Under the pieces are notes generated by a model. It saw only the letters and a program-made list of their open reading frames with translations. It searched no databases and had not been told where the DNA came from. Position numbers and translations under genes: made by a program. Positions 16,656 to 24,512 of a DNA stretch of 64,000 nucleotides are shown in pieces (within the stretch, counting starts at the first letter, position 1; each line of letters opens with the position of its first letter). This DNA is from Rubrobacter calidifluminis (lineage in GTDB: Bacteria > Actinomycetota > Rubrobacteria > Rubrobacterales > Rubrobacteraceae): assembly GCF_028617075.1 (NCBI RefSeq), contig NZ_JAQKGV010000001.1, forward strand, positions 186,001-250,000. Direction: 5' to 3'.

Positions 16656-17496
16656 GCACTGGCTGAGCAAACGGAGGGAGTACTCCCGCAGCGCCCCCGA
16701 GACCGAGAGCGGTCTCGGGCAGATAAACGGTGTCTTCACCAAGTGCAGGGGGTGCAAGAAGCCCGTCTACGAGGAGGACCTCAAGAGCCGCTTCAACGTC
16801 TGCCCCAACTGCGACTATCACTATCCGATCTCTGCGCCGGAGAGGATAAAGCTGCTCGCCGACCCGGGTAGCTTCACGGAGATGGCCCGGGAGATGCGGG
16901 CGGAGAATCTGCTCTCCTTCGAGGGCTACGAGGGGCAGCTCGAGAAGGCGCGGGAGAAGAGCGGGCTCGGTGAGGCGGTGGTCGCCGGGAGGGCCACTAT
17001 CGGGGGCAGGCCCGTGGCGCTCGCGGTGATGGACTTCAGGTTCATCGGGGGGTCGATGGGGAGCGTCGTCGGGGAGAAGGTCGCCCTGACGATGGAGGCG
17101 GCGCTGGAGGAGGATCTCCCGCTCATCATCGTCTCCTCTTCGGGGGGGGCCAGGATGCAGGAGGGGATCTACTCGCTCATGCAGCTCGCCAAGACGAGCG
17201 TCGAGCTGGTCCGCTACACGCGGGAGCGCAAGAAGCCCTACGTCTCGGTCATCACCGACCCGACCTTCGGAGGGGTCACGGCCTCTTTCGCCACCGCGGC
17301 CGACGTGATCCTCGCCGAGCCCGGCGCCCGGGTGGGGTTCGCCGGGGCGCGGGTGATCGAAGGTGCGACCAAGGAGAGGCTGCCTGAGGGATTCCAGACC
17401 GCCGAGTTCCAGCGCGAGCACGGGATGGTCGACAGGATCGTGCACCGGCTCGAGCTCAGGGAGGATGTGAGGCGTCTTCTGGAGCTTCTCGCATGA
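16651..17496 (+). CDS. accD: Acetyl-CoA carboxylase carboxyltransferase subunit beta
   Basis: Beta half of the carboxyltransferase that moves CO2 from biotin to acetyl-CoA. The N-terminal zinc ribbon shows two CxxC pairs (KCRGCKKP and VCPNCDYHY), then the crotonase-type core with FIGGSMGSVVGEK and SSSGGARMQEG. Its start is uncertain: family proteins begin just before HWLSKRR, but no ATG, GTG or TTG lies there. ATT 16651 overlaps the trpA stop in the way other starts here overlap stops. CTG 16663 or the far-upstream GTG 16585 inside trpA are alternatives. It ends ATGA-coupled to accA. Confidence 0.88.
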   Translation: MRHWLSKRREYSRSAPETESGLGQINGVFTKCRGCKKPVYEEDLKSRFNVCPNCDYHYPISAPERIKLLADPGSFTEMAREMRAENLLSFEGYEGQLEKAREKSGLGEAVVAGRATIGGRPVALAVMDFRFIGGSMGSVVGEKVALTMEAALEEDLPLIIVSSSGGARMQEGIYSLMQLAKTSVELVRYTRERKKPYVSVITDPTFGGVTASFATAADVILAEPGARVGFAGARVIEGATKERLPEGFQTAEFQREHGMVDRIVHRLELREDVRRLLELLA

Positions 17497-18488
17497 TCCT
17501 CGATTTCGAACGCCCGATAAAGGAGCTCGAGGACCGCATCCTGGAGCTGCAGCGGCTCGCCGGGGAGAGTGAGGAGCTGCAGGATGAGATCTCGAACCTG
17601 CAGCGAGCGCTCGAGACGGCTAGAAAACGCATCTACCTCAACCTCACCCCCTACCAGCGGGTTCAGATCTCCCGCCATCCCGAACGGCCGAACTTCCGGA
17701 CCTACGTCGAGGCGCTGACGGAGGACTTCTACGAGCTCTCCGGAGACCGGCACTACGGGGAGGACGTCGCGGTCTCGGGAGGCCTCGCCCGGCTGAAGGA
17801 AGGTGGGCGCCGGGTGGTCCTGGTCGGGAACGACAAGGGCAGGGACGTGAAGAGCCGGGTTCGGACCAACTTCGGGATGGCGCACCCGGAGGGATACCGC
17901 AAGCTCCGGCGGCTCTACGCGCTCGCCGCCAGGTTCGGGCTCCCGGTCGTCTCGCTCGTGGATACGCCCGGGGCGTTCGCCGGGCGCGGGGCCGAGGAGA
18001 GGGGGCAGGCGTGGGCGATCTCGGAGGATCTTCTCGCGCTCGCCCGCTCGCCGGTGCCCGTCGTCTCGGTGATCACGGGCGAGGGAGGCTCGGGTGGCGC
18101 TCTCGCGATGTGCCTGGCGGACTACCTGGGGATACTCGAGAACTCTTACCTCTCGGTGATCGCCCCGGAGTCCTGCGCGTCGATCATCTTCCGGGACCCC
18201 TCTCGCGCCGAGGAGGCGGCGGAGGCGATGAGGATCACCGCGGAGGATCTCGCGGAGCACGGGATCGTGGACGAGGTGATCCCGGAACCCCTCGGAGGGG
18301 CCCACAAGGATCCTGCTCCGGTCGTCGAGGCGGTGGGGGGTGCGATCGGGCGGGCGCTGGAGAGGCTGGAGGGGATCGACCCCGCCGCGCTCTTCGAGAT
18401 GCGCTACCGGCGCTACCGGGCGATCGGGGCCCCGAAGTCTCTCGAGGCCGGCAGGAACGGGCACCATACATCCCGCGGGCGCGATTAG
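17493..18488 (+). CDS. accA: Acetyl-CoA carboxylase carboxyltransferase subunit alpha
   Basis: Alpha half of the heterotetrameric carboxyltransferase, 331 residues. An N-terminal coiled helix pair (ELEDRILELQRL) precedes the core, with RHPERPNFRTYVE, GDRHYGEDVAVSGG, RNFGMAHPEGYRK-like RTNFGMAHPEGYRKL, VDTPGAFAGRGAEERGQ and GEGGSGGALA, all standard for the subunit. The ATG overlaps the accD stop by four bases. Biotin carboxylase and carrier genes are not in the window. Separate accA and accD genes are not universal in actinobacteria, many of which use fused acyl-CoA carboxylases. Confidence 0.95.
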   Translation: MILDFERPIKELEDRILELQRLAGESEELQDEISNLQRALETARKRIYLNLTPYQRVQISRHPERPNFRTYVEALTEDFYELSGDRHYGEDVAVSGGLARLKEGGRRVVLVGNDKGRDVKSRVRTNFGMAHPEGYRKLRRLYALAARFGLPVVSLVDTPGAFAGRGAEERGQAWAISEDLLALARSPVPVVSVITGEGGSGGALAMCLADYLGILENSYLSVIAPESCASIIFRDPSRAEEAAEAMRITAEDLAEHGIVDEVIPEPLGGAHKDPAPVVEAVGGAIGRALERLEGIDPAALFEMRYRRYRAIGAPKSLEAGRNGHHTSRGRD

Positions 18489-18490
18489 CG

Positions 18491-19300
18491 ATGGCTGACC
18501 GCCCCGTCTCCGGGTTGCCCTGTGCCCTCGAGTACCGGGCAGAGATCGAACGCCGGATGGGGAGACGTCCCCCGGCGGTCTTCCTCGACTACGACGGGAC
18601 GCTCACCCCGATCGTCGATAACCCCGAAGAGGCCGTGATCTCCGGGAGCATGCGGGAGGTGGTGCGCTCGCTCGCCCGGCGCTGTCAGGTCTGCGTCGTG
18701 AGCGGGCGCGACCGCGGCGTCCTGCAGCGCCTGATGGGCCTCGAGGATCTCGTCGTCGCCGGCAGTCACGGCTTCGACATCTGGAGCCCCGAGAGGGGCG
18801 AGATCGGCCACGAGGCTTCAGCCGGGTACGAGGAGCTGATCGGGGAGGTGGAGGGCAGGCTGCGCGAGGAGCTCGGGGGGATCGGGGGCGTCGTGATCGA
18901 ACCCAAGCGGGCCTCCGTCGCGGTCCACTACCGGCACGTCGCAGCTGAGGAGCGTCCCCGGGTGCGGGAGGTGGTCGATGCTCTCCTCGCTTCGCGTCCC
19001 GGGGAGCTGAAGGTGACGCCGGGCAAGATGGTCTACGAGGTGCAGCCGAACCTGGAGTGGGACAAGGGGCGGGCGGTGCTGTACCTGATCCAAACCCTCG
19101 GCCTCGAGGATTACTTCCCCATCTACCTGGGGGACGACGTGACGGACGAGGATGCCTTCCGGGCGCTCTCGGGGAGGGGGGTGGGGATCTACGTCGGGGA
19201 GCCGGACGACCCGGAGGCCACGGGCAGGACGACCGCGGCGGACTACCTGCTGCGCTCGGTGGACGAGGTGGAAAGGTTCCTGGACTCGCTCGCCCGCTAG
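18491..19300 (+). CDS. otsB: Trehalose-6-phosphate phosphatase
   Basis: HAD-type phosphatase of 269 residues removing phosphate from trehalose-6-phosphate. The first HAD motif is FLDYDGTLTPI near residue 31, followed by VVSGRD, AGSHGFDIW, the conserved lysine region VTPGKMVYEVQP and IYLGDDVTDEDAF with the metal-binding Asp pair. It starts two bases after accA and ends the plus-strand run. No otsA is here, so its partner is elsewhere. Trehalose is a common compatible solute in desiccation- and heat-tolerant actinobacteria. Confidence 0.92.
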   Translation: MADRPVSGLPCALEYRAEIERRMGRRPPAVFLDYDGTLTPIVDNPEEAVISGSMREVVRSLARRCQVCVVSGRDRGVLQRLMGLEDLVVAGSHGFDIWSPERGEIGHEASAGYEELIGEVEGRLREELGGIGGVVIEPKRASVAVHYRHVAAEERPRVREVVDALLASRPGELKVTPGKMVYEVQPNLEWDKGRAVLYLIQTLGLEDYFPIYLGDDVTDEDAFRALSGRGVGIYVGEPDDPEATGRTTAADYLLRSVDEVERFLDSLAR

Positions 19301-19336
19301 CGCGCCACCACGCCGGCTTCTATCCCGGGCGTCCCT

Positions 19337-19957
19337 TCACCCGCTGCGCCCTTCACCGAGCGCCATCTCCCAGAACCTCCGCTCCAGATCGGCCACCTCC
19401 AGGAAGAGGGCGTCGGCCCGTTCGTCGGCCTCTCCGGTCGCGAGCGCCCGGTCTGCGGCCTCCTCGAGCGAGGCGACGAAGTCGGCGAACTCCGGGGTGC
19501 TCCAGTGCTCGACGAACTCCCGGTACCCGCAGGCCCCGGGGGAAGCGCCCCGCCACGCCTCGAGATAGGCGCGTTCCATCGCCCAGAGCGCGGTGAGCGC
19601 GGCCGGGTATGGCTCGTCGGCGAGGGCGCGCAGGAAGCGCAGGTAGGATTCGGTCGCGCGTTCGGGCCGGGCCGAGAGCGTGAGGTTCCTGCGGCGCGCC
19701 TGCTCCTCGAACCAACCCAGCTCCTCCTCCAGGGCGGCGATGCCGGACTCGAGGAGGTTTTGATCCCGGCGCGGAGCGCCCGGGAGGAGGCGGCGGAGAA
19801 GACCGAGCTCCCCCTCGACGAACATGTGGTCCTGAACGAGCCACCGCTCGAACGCCCCCTCTGGCAGGGTGCCGTCCCTCACACCTTCGAGGAAGGGGTG
19901 GCGGGTCGCGCCCTCCCACGCTCTGCTGTGGTTCCCGATGAGATCGCCCGCTTTCAT
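19337..19957 (-). CDS. tenA: TenA/THI-4 family protein
   Basis: All-helical protein of 206 residues from the TenA family, which hydrolyses thiamine or its breakdown products to salvage the pyrimidine moiety. Typical features are an early HPFLEGVRDGTLPEGAFERWL region with QDHMFV, and a late YREFVEHWSTPEF helix. The active-site cysteine of classic TenA is not obvious at its usual place, so it may belong to the TenA_E-type subgroup or have another activity. Its ATG overlaps the peptidase stop (ATGA). It is the last gene of the riboswitch-controlled thiamine operon. Confidence 0.82.
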   Translation of the reverse strand: MKAGDLIGNHSRAWEGATRHPFLEGVRDGTLPEGAFERWLVQDHMFVEGELGLLRRLLPGAPRRDQNLLESGIAALEEELGWFEEQARRRNLTLSARPERATESYLRFLRALADEPYPAALTALWAMERAYLEAWRGASPGACGYREFVEHWSTPEFADFVASLEEAADRALATGEADERADALFLEVADLERRFWEMALGEGRSG

Positions 19958-20388
19958 GTCCGTCCTCCTGCGGTCTTCGCCTCTCGTCCGGTCTGGACTA
20001 TCGAGACCGGTGTGTTCCCCGAGGGCGTTATCCGGAACGCTCTCACCTCGGGCTCCGTATCCGCGAGGGAGACGATCACGTGCGCCACGTCCGGGTAGAG
20101 CGCGAGCCGGCGGTCGCGGGGGGAGGGAGCGGCGGGGGTTCTCGGGTGGGAGTGGTAGGTCCCGAGGAGCTCGAGCCCCAGCCGCCGGACCTCGCGCATC
20201 GCCGTGAGCTGTGCCTCCGGCTCCATCTCGAACCGTGTCTCGGGGTTGAGGGAGACGTTCGGGATCGGATAGAGCCGCATCACCCTGCCCGCTTGCCCGG
20301 CGAGCAGGCCGCAGACCTCGCGCGGGGCATGCCCGCGGGCTTCTTCGAGGATCTCGCGCAGGATGGTCTCCGGCACCACGAGCTTCAT
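19954..20388 (-). CDS. JAMM/MPN+ (M67 family) metallopeptidase
   Basis: A stand-alone JAMM-domain protein of 144 residues. The zinc motif is complete: Glu in REVCGLLAG near residue 24, then HSH and, exactly ten residues on, Asp in GTYHSHPRTPAAPSPRD near residues 77-90. Bacterial JAMM peptidases act on ubiquitin-like sulfur carriers such as CysO. Here it is coupled by ATGA to thiO upstream and tenA downstream, in an operon with a fused ThiS-ThiG protein. It is therefore a strong candidate to release the ThiS C-terminal Gly-Gly. That role is inference. Confidence 0.85.
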   Translation of the reverse strand: MKLVVPETILREILEEARGHAPREVCGLLAGQAGRVMRLYPIPNVSLNPETRFEMEPEAQLTAMREVRRLGLELLGTYHSHPRTPAAPSPRDRRLALYPDVAHVIVSLADTEPEVRAFRITPSGNTPVSIVQTGREAKTAGGRT

Positions 20389-21506
20389 CGCCGCTCCTCG
20401 AAACGCAGTGGGGAGAAGGGGGAGAGGTCGACCGCGGGTTGTTCCCCGAGCGCGAGCGCCGAGACCGCATCTCCGGTGATTGGGGCGAGGAGGACCCCGT
20501 TGCGGTAGTGCCCGGTGGCGATGAGGAGCCCCTCGGGTTCTCCCGCGGGCCCGATCAACGGCCTTCCGTCGGGGGTTCCGGGCCGGAGTCCTCCCCACGC
20601 TCCGGCGAAGGGTCTGCGGGCGAGGTGCGGGAGCAACCCGATGGCGGCCCCGGAGAGGCCGGCGACACCGCCGAGCGTGGGGCGGCGGTCGTGCGTGCCC
20701 GGCTCTTCGGTCGCCCCCACGATCACGCGGCCGTCCCGCTTGGGGACCAGGTAGCATTCCTCGTCCCACACGTTGGAGGTGATGGGCGGAGTGGTGGTCT
20801 CGACGGAGAGGATCTGCCCTTTCACCGGCGCCACCGGGAGCCGCACCCCGAGGGATCGGGTCAGGGGGCCGCTCGCCACCCCTCCGCAGACGACGACGCT
20901 CCCCGCTGCGATCTCCCTCCGGACCGTTCGGACGCCGGCGATCCTGTTTCTCTGGCGTATCAGTCCCGAGGCGGGCTCTCCCTCGGCGACCTCGGCTCTG
21001 TTGCGGGCAGCCGCGAGCGCGAGAGCGCGCACGAGCCTGGGGGAGTTCACCTGCCCGTCCTCCGGGAGGTAGAGGGCGCCGGAGATTCCGGCGGAGAGCG
21101 CGGGCTCGAGCTCGCGTACCTCTGCTCCGTCCAGCCACCGGGCGGAGAGCCCCGCCTCTCTCTGCCAGCGGAGCGTCTCGGAGAGGCTTTCGGCGTGCGC
21201 CTCGGAGAGGGCGACCCGCAGCGTCCCCTCCCAGATGTACTCCGCGTCGAGACCCGTCACCTCGTACAGCTCGGCTCCGAGTTTGCGGTGCATCTTCCGG
21301 CTCTCGAGGAGAAGGTCGAGGAAGGGGTCCGGACCGCGGGCTTCGGCCTGGGCGGCGAGCATCCCGGCCGCCGCCCCGGAGGCCCCCGACCCGACCGTCT
21401 CCGCCTCCAGCAGGACGACTCTTGCCCCGCGCCGGGCGGCGTGGTAGGCGACGGAGCACCCGACCACGCCGCCCCCGACCACGACGACGTCGGCGGATGG
21501 GTTCAT
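20385..21506 (-). CDS. thiO: Glycine oxidase ThiO
   Basis: FAD-dependent amine oxidase of 373 residues that oxidises glycine to the dehydroglycine used for thiazole formation in aerobic bacteria. The dinucleotide-binding VVVVGGGVVGCSVAYHAA is at the N-terminus, followed by GSGASGAAAGMLA, a WLDGAEVRELEP segment and the C-terminal RPLIGPAGEPEGLLIATGHYRNG, split here by substrate-domain strands. It starts one base after the thiS-thiG stop and overlaps the M67 peptidase gene by ATGA. Sarcosine oxidase-like alternatives are unlikely in this context. Confidence 0.92.
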   Translation of the reverse strand: MNPSADVVVVGGGVVGCSVAYHAARRGARVVLLEAETVGSGASGAAAGMLAAQAEARGPDPFLDLLLESRKMHRKLGAELYEVTGLDAEYIWEGTLRVALSEAHAESLSETLRWQREAGLSARWLDGAEVRELEPALSAGISGALYLPEDGQVNSPRLVRALALAAARNRAEVAEGEPASGLIRQRNRIAGVRTVRREIAAGSVVVCGGVASGPLTRSLGVRLPVAPVKGQILSVETTTPPITSNVWDEECYLVPKRDGRVIVGATEEPGTHDRRPTLGGVAGLSGAAIGLLPHLARRPFAGAWGGLRPGTPDGRPLIGPAGEPEGLLIATGHYRNGVLLAPITGDAVSALALGEQPAVDLSPFSPLRFEERR

Positions 21507-21507
21507 C

Positions 21508-22485
21508 TCAGGAGCCGCTCCCGACCGGCACTCCCCGGGTCGGGCTCGAGGGAGCGGCGAGAGGTTTGGCCTCCATCCGTCCCGCGAGGTACGCCAGACG
21601 CCCGGCCTCCACCCCGCGGCGCATCGCTTCGGCCATGAGCGGGGGATCTCCGGCCCGGGCGATGGCGGTGTTGACCAGCACGGCGTCGGCGCCGAGCTCC
21701 ATCGCGAGGGCGGCGTCGGAGGGAACGCCTATCCCGGCGTCCACTACGACCGGGACCGAGACCCGCTCGACTATGCGGCGGATGGAGGCCCAATCGGGCA
21801 TGCCCTGCCCGCTGCCGATGGGCGAGGCCAGGGGCATCACGGTTGCCGCCCCGGCCTCCTCGAGCCGGAGGGCGGCGACGAGGTCCGGGCTGGTGTAGGG
21901 GAGGACGACGAAGCCCTCTTCCACGAGCACCTTCGTGGCCTCGACGGTCGCGGCGGTGTCGGGCCAGAGCGTGCTGGGCTCGCCCACGACCTCCAGCTTG
22001 AGCCAGTTGGTGCCGGTGGCCTCGCGGCCGAGGCGGGCGAGCTTGACCGCCTCGGCGACGGTCGTGGCCCCGGCGGTGTTCGGCAGCAGGCGGTAACGGG
22101 AGGTGTCGATGTCATGCAGGATCGGACGCTCCCCGGCGTCTATGTAGCGGACGGCGACGGTGACCAGCTCGGTGCCGGACCTCTCGAGCGCCTGTTTCAT
22201 CGTCTCGGGGTCCGGGTACTTGCCGGTGCCGAGGAAGAGGCGCGAGGAGAGACGCTCCCCGGCGATCACGAGCTCGTCGCTACCTCCCGCGACGGCGTAA
22301 ACGAGCTCGACCTCGTCACCATCCCGCAGACGCCGGCTCTTCCATTCTTCGCGGTGCACGATCTCGCCGCCCACCGCGACGACGACGGACTCACCGGTGA
22401 GGCCCTTGCGGGCGAGCAGGGCTTCGATGGTCGGGTCTTCTTCTTCCTCCATCTCGAAGGGCTTCTGGTTCACCGTGATCCTCAT
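21508..22485 (-). CDS. thiS-thiG: Fused sulfur carrier ThiS and thiazole synthase ThiG
   Basis: One continuous 325-residue frame carries a complete ThiS (residues 1-68, ending YAVAGG) directly followed by ThiG (from about residue 72, beginning LVIAGERLSSRLFLGTGKY). ThiG shows the Schiff-base lysine in NWLKLEVVGE, GAATVMPLASPIGSGQG and VPVVVDAGIG. ThiS must normally expose its C-terminal Gly-Gly to become a thiocarboxylate, so residues 67-68 are buried at the junction and need cleavage or internal ThiG initiation. A GGGAGG at the Gly-Gly codons with GTG 13 bases on would allow the latter only weakly. The start ATG 22485 follows AAAGGAG. It overlaps thiE by four bases. Confidence 0.93.
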   Translation of the reverse strand: MRITVNQKPFEMEEEEDPTIEALLARKGLTGESVVVAVGGEIVHREEWKSRRLRDGDEVELVYAVAGGSDELVIAGERLSSRLFLGTGKYPDPETMKQALERSGTELVTVAVRYIDAGERPILHDIDTSRYRLLPNTAGATTVAEAVKLARLGREATGTNWLKLEVVGEPSTLWPDTAATVEATKVLVEEGFVVLPYTSPDLVAALRLEEAGAATVMPLASPIGSGQGMPDWASIRRIVERVSVPVVVDAGIGVPSDAALAMELGADAVLVNTAIARAGDPPLMAEAMRRGVEAGRLAYLAGRMEAKPLAAPSSPTRGVPVGSGS

Positions 22486-23150
22486 CGGGCTCCTTTCTTC
22501 TCGGGTTTCGGGAAGGGATACCTGGGGGCGTGGGGAGAGGTTTCGAGCACCTCCCTGATCTTCTCCGCGGCGGATCGGGGGTCTTCTGCGGCGAGGATGG
22601 CGGAGATCACCGCAACCCCGGCGGCGCCCGTCGCCGCGACCTCCCGCGCGTTGGATGCGTCTATCCCTCCGATGGCGAGGACCGGCACCTCCACGGCTTC
22701 CACGACCCGCGCGAGCTCCCGCACGCCACGTGGAGGGAGCCCTGGCTTGGAGGAGGTGGGGTAGACGTGCCCGAAGGTGAGGTAGTCTGCCGCGACCTCT
22801 GCTCTTCTCGCCTCCTCTACGCCGTGCACCGAGACGCCGAGCAGGAGTCTTCCTCCCACGACGCTTCTGGCCGCCTCTGGCGGGAGGCTCTTGGCAGCCA
22901 GGTGGACTCCATCGGCACCCGTCGCGAGCGCTACGTCGGCCCGGTCGTTTATGAGGAGGAGGGCGTCTGTATTGTGTACCGCTGGAGAGACGTCCAGCGC
23001 CGTTTCGTAGAGGTGGAGCGCCGGCCCTCCCTTCTCGCGCAGCTGGACGGCGTCGATGCCGCCTTCGAGGGCAGCGACGAGCACGTCCTTCAAAGGCCGG
23101 GACGATCTTCTGCGGTCGGTTATGAGGTGTATCTGGAAAAGGTGCTCCAG
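22482..23150 (-). CDS. thiE: Thiamine-phosphate synthase
   Basis: TIM-barrel enzyme joining the thiazole and pyrimidine phosphates. Motifs in order are IHLITDRR, GIDAVQLREKG, LLINDRADVALATGADGVHLA, the phosphate-site TFGHVYPTSSKPG with its SxxK, VPVLAIGGI and GAAGVAVISAI. Conventional start choice would be TTG 23093, but that removes the first strand with LITDR. The frame extends upstream, and CTG 23150, nine bases after GGGAGG, gives a normal N-terminus. The start is therefore probably a non-canonical CTG (about 222 residues). It is the first gene after the TPP riboswitch. Confidence 0.85.
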   Translation of the reverse strand: MEHLFQIHLITDRRRSSRPLKDVLVAALEGGIDAVQLREKGGPALHLYETALDVSPAVHNTDALLLINDRADVALATGADGVHLAAKSLPPEAARSVVGGRLLLGVSVHGVEEARRAEVAADYLTFGHVYPTSSKPGLPPRGVRELARVVEAVEVPVLAIGGIDASNAREVAATGAAGVAVISAILAAEDPRSAAEKIREVLETSPHAPRYPFPKPEKKGAR

Positions 23151-23240
23151 AACTTGCTGCCTCCCTCGGCGACGGCACGAAAACCGCCAGCCGCTTTTCG
23201 GGGAGGCGCGGCGGCAGCGCCAGTTCCGCTGCCCCTATCC

Positions 23241-23318
23241 ACGCTTCCCTCCGCCGGTGCTGACCGGATCAGGTTCCAAGGGTATGCTCTCAGCCCCTGC
23301 GCGAGGCACCCCTAGCGT
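23241..23318 (-). ncRNA. TPP (THI element) riboswitch
   Basis: Read on the minus strand the element has P1 ACGCT/AGCGT closing a fold that contains GGGGTGCC, GGGGCTGAGAG, ATACCC, TTGGAACCTGATC and CCGG, matching the universally conserved CUGAGA and ACCUGAUC blocks of the thiamine pyrophosphate riboswitch. It lies about 90 bases before thiE and right after an extended -10 promoter. It is expected to turn off the thiE-thiSG-thiO-M67-tenA operon when TPP is abundant. A small CGAAAA/TTTTCG stem at about 23178-23201 may be part of the expression platform. Confidence 0.95.
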
Positions 23319-23327
23319 TCACGGGGC

Positions 23328-23336
23328 AGTTTAGCA
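23328..23336 (-). promoter_or_regulatory. Extended -10 promoter of the thiamine operon
   Basis: On the minus strand TG-C-TAAACT lies about ten bases upstream of the riboswitch P1 stem, so transcription would begin almost at the first paired base. Confidence 0.55.
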
Positions 23337-23632
23337 CGACTGGGCATCTCTTGGCCGGGTTTGATGTATGACTTAAAATTTATGCGATGCGTGAAGCGTC
23401 TTCCCCCTGCACGACTTCGGACGGCCGTGGTGCGCCCGGAGCTGTCTTCGCCCCGGGCGGCCCGAAGGTCGTGGACGGGGCTGTGGACGAGCCCGAGGGG
23501 AGGGCGCCACCGCACCACCCTCCACCCGTCTTCTGCGAGCGAGCGCTTCTCTCTCGCTGACTTCCCGGCGCAGGGACGTCGCAGGTTCCTGCGCCGCCCG
23601 GAGTGGATCTCTCGTGATGGAAGGAGGTGGTG

Positions 23633-24466
23633 GTGCGCTTTTCTCTCGTTACGCCGACCCTCGGCCGGGAGAAGGAACTCGAACGCCTGCTGGACTCTTT
23701 GCTCGAACAGAGCTTCGACGACTTCGAGGTCATCCTCGTAGACCAGAACCCGGACGGGAGGCTGGATCCGCTGGTCTCTCGCTACCGGGATGTCCTGCGC
23801 CTGCACCACCTGAGGTCGCCGCGCCGCGGCGCCTCGAGGGCCAGGAATACCGGTCTCGCCCGCTGCCGGGGTGAGATCGTCGCGTTCCCGGACGACGACT
23901 GCTGGTACCCGCGCGATCTTTTGGAGAGGGTGGACCGCTTCTTCACCCGGCACCCGGAAGTAGACGCCCTGTGCACCAGGCTCGTCGACGGAGGGGGTGC
24001 CTCCTGCATCCTCGACTTCGATACCGAACCCGGTCCGATCGACCGCATCAACGTCTGGAGGCGCAGCATCGAGTCGACGATGTTCCTGCGCCGGGAGAGT
24101 ACCCGCCGCCTCTGGTTCGACGAGAGCCTGGGCACCGGGTCCGGGACCCCGTGGGGCTCCGGGGAGGGAACGGACTACCTCTTGCAGCTCATGGATCGCG
24201 GTGCATCATTGTATTACGACCCTGAGATCATCGTCATGCACGACCCACCGGTACCGCCTTTCGACGAGCGGGCGATGAGGCGCGCGTACACCTACGGGTG
24301 TGGTATGGGGAGGGTCTTGAAGAAGCACAAGTACCCCGCCGGGGCGAAGCTGCGGTTGCTCGGTGCGCCGCTCGGGCAGGCGCTCCGCTCCGCGGCCGGC
24401 GCGAAGGTCGGCGCGGCCCGCTACCATCTGAGGGTCTTCGGCGGGCGGGCGAGGGGCATGATGTAG
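23633..24466 (+). CDS. Family 2 glycosyltransferase
   Basis: GT-A glycosyltransferase of 277 residues using a nucleotide-sugar donor. It begins FSLVTPTLGR, has the donor-site VILVDQNPDGR, RNTGLARCRGE and the metal-binding DDD in AFPDDDCWYPRDLL near residue 87. The later GSGEGTDYLLQLMDRG carries the catalytic-base region. There are no membrane helices. Three GTG codons follow one another at 23627-23633; AAGGAGG at 23621-23627 fits only the last one. About 310 bases upstream hold no gene except the riboswitch region of the opposite strand. Acceptor and product are unknown. A strong terminator follows immediately. Confidence 0.85.
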   Translation: MRFSLVTPTLGREKELERLLDSLLEQSFDDFEVILVDQNPDGRLDPLVSRYRDVLRLHHLRSPRRGASRARNTGLARCRGEIVAFPDDDCWYPRDLLERVDRFFTRHPEVDALCTRLVDGGGASCILDFDTEPGPIDRINVWRRSIESTMFLRRESTRRLWFDESLGTGSGTPWGSGEGTDYLLQLMDRGASLYYDPEIIVMHDPPVPPFDERAMRRAYTYGCGMGRVLKKHKYPAGAKLRLLGAPLGQALRSAAGAKVGAARYHLRVFGGRARGMM

Positions 24467-24496
24467 GGGCCGGGCGCCGAAGCGCCCGGCCCCTAC
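24463..24496. terminator. Bidirectional hairpin terminator
   Basis: A 15-bp perfect stem, GTAGGGGCCGGGCGC paired with GCGCCCGGCCCCTAC around the loop CGAA, between the convergent glycosyltransferase and phosphofructokinase genes. It even includes part of the glycosyltransferase stop codon. Confidence 0.75.
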
Positions 24497-24512
24497 GTTC
24501 CGGAAGCGTTCT

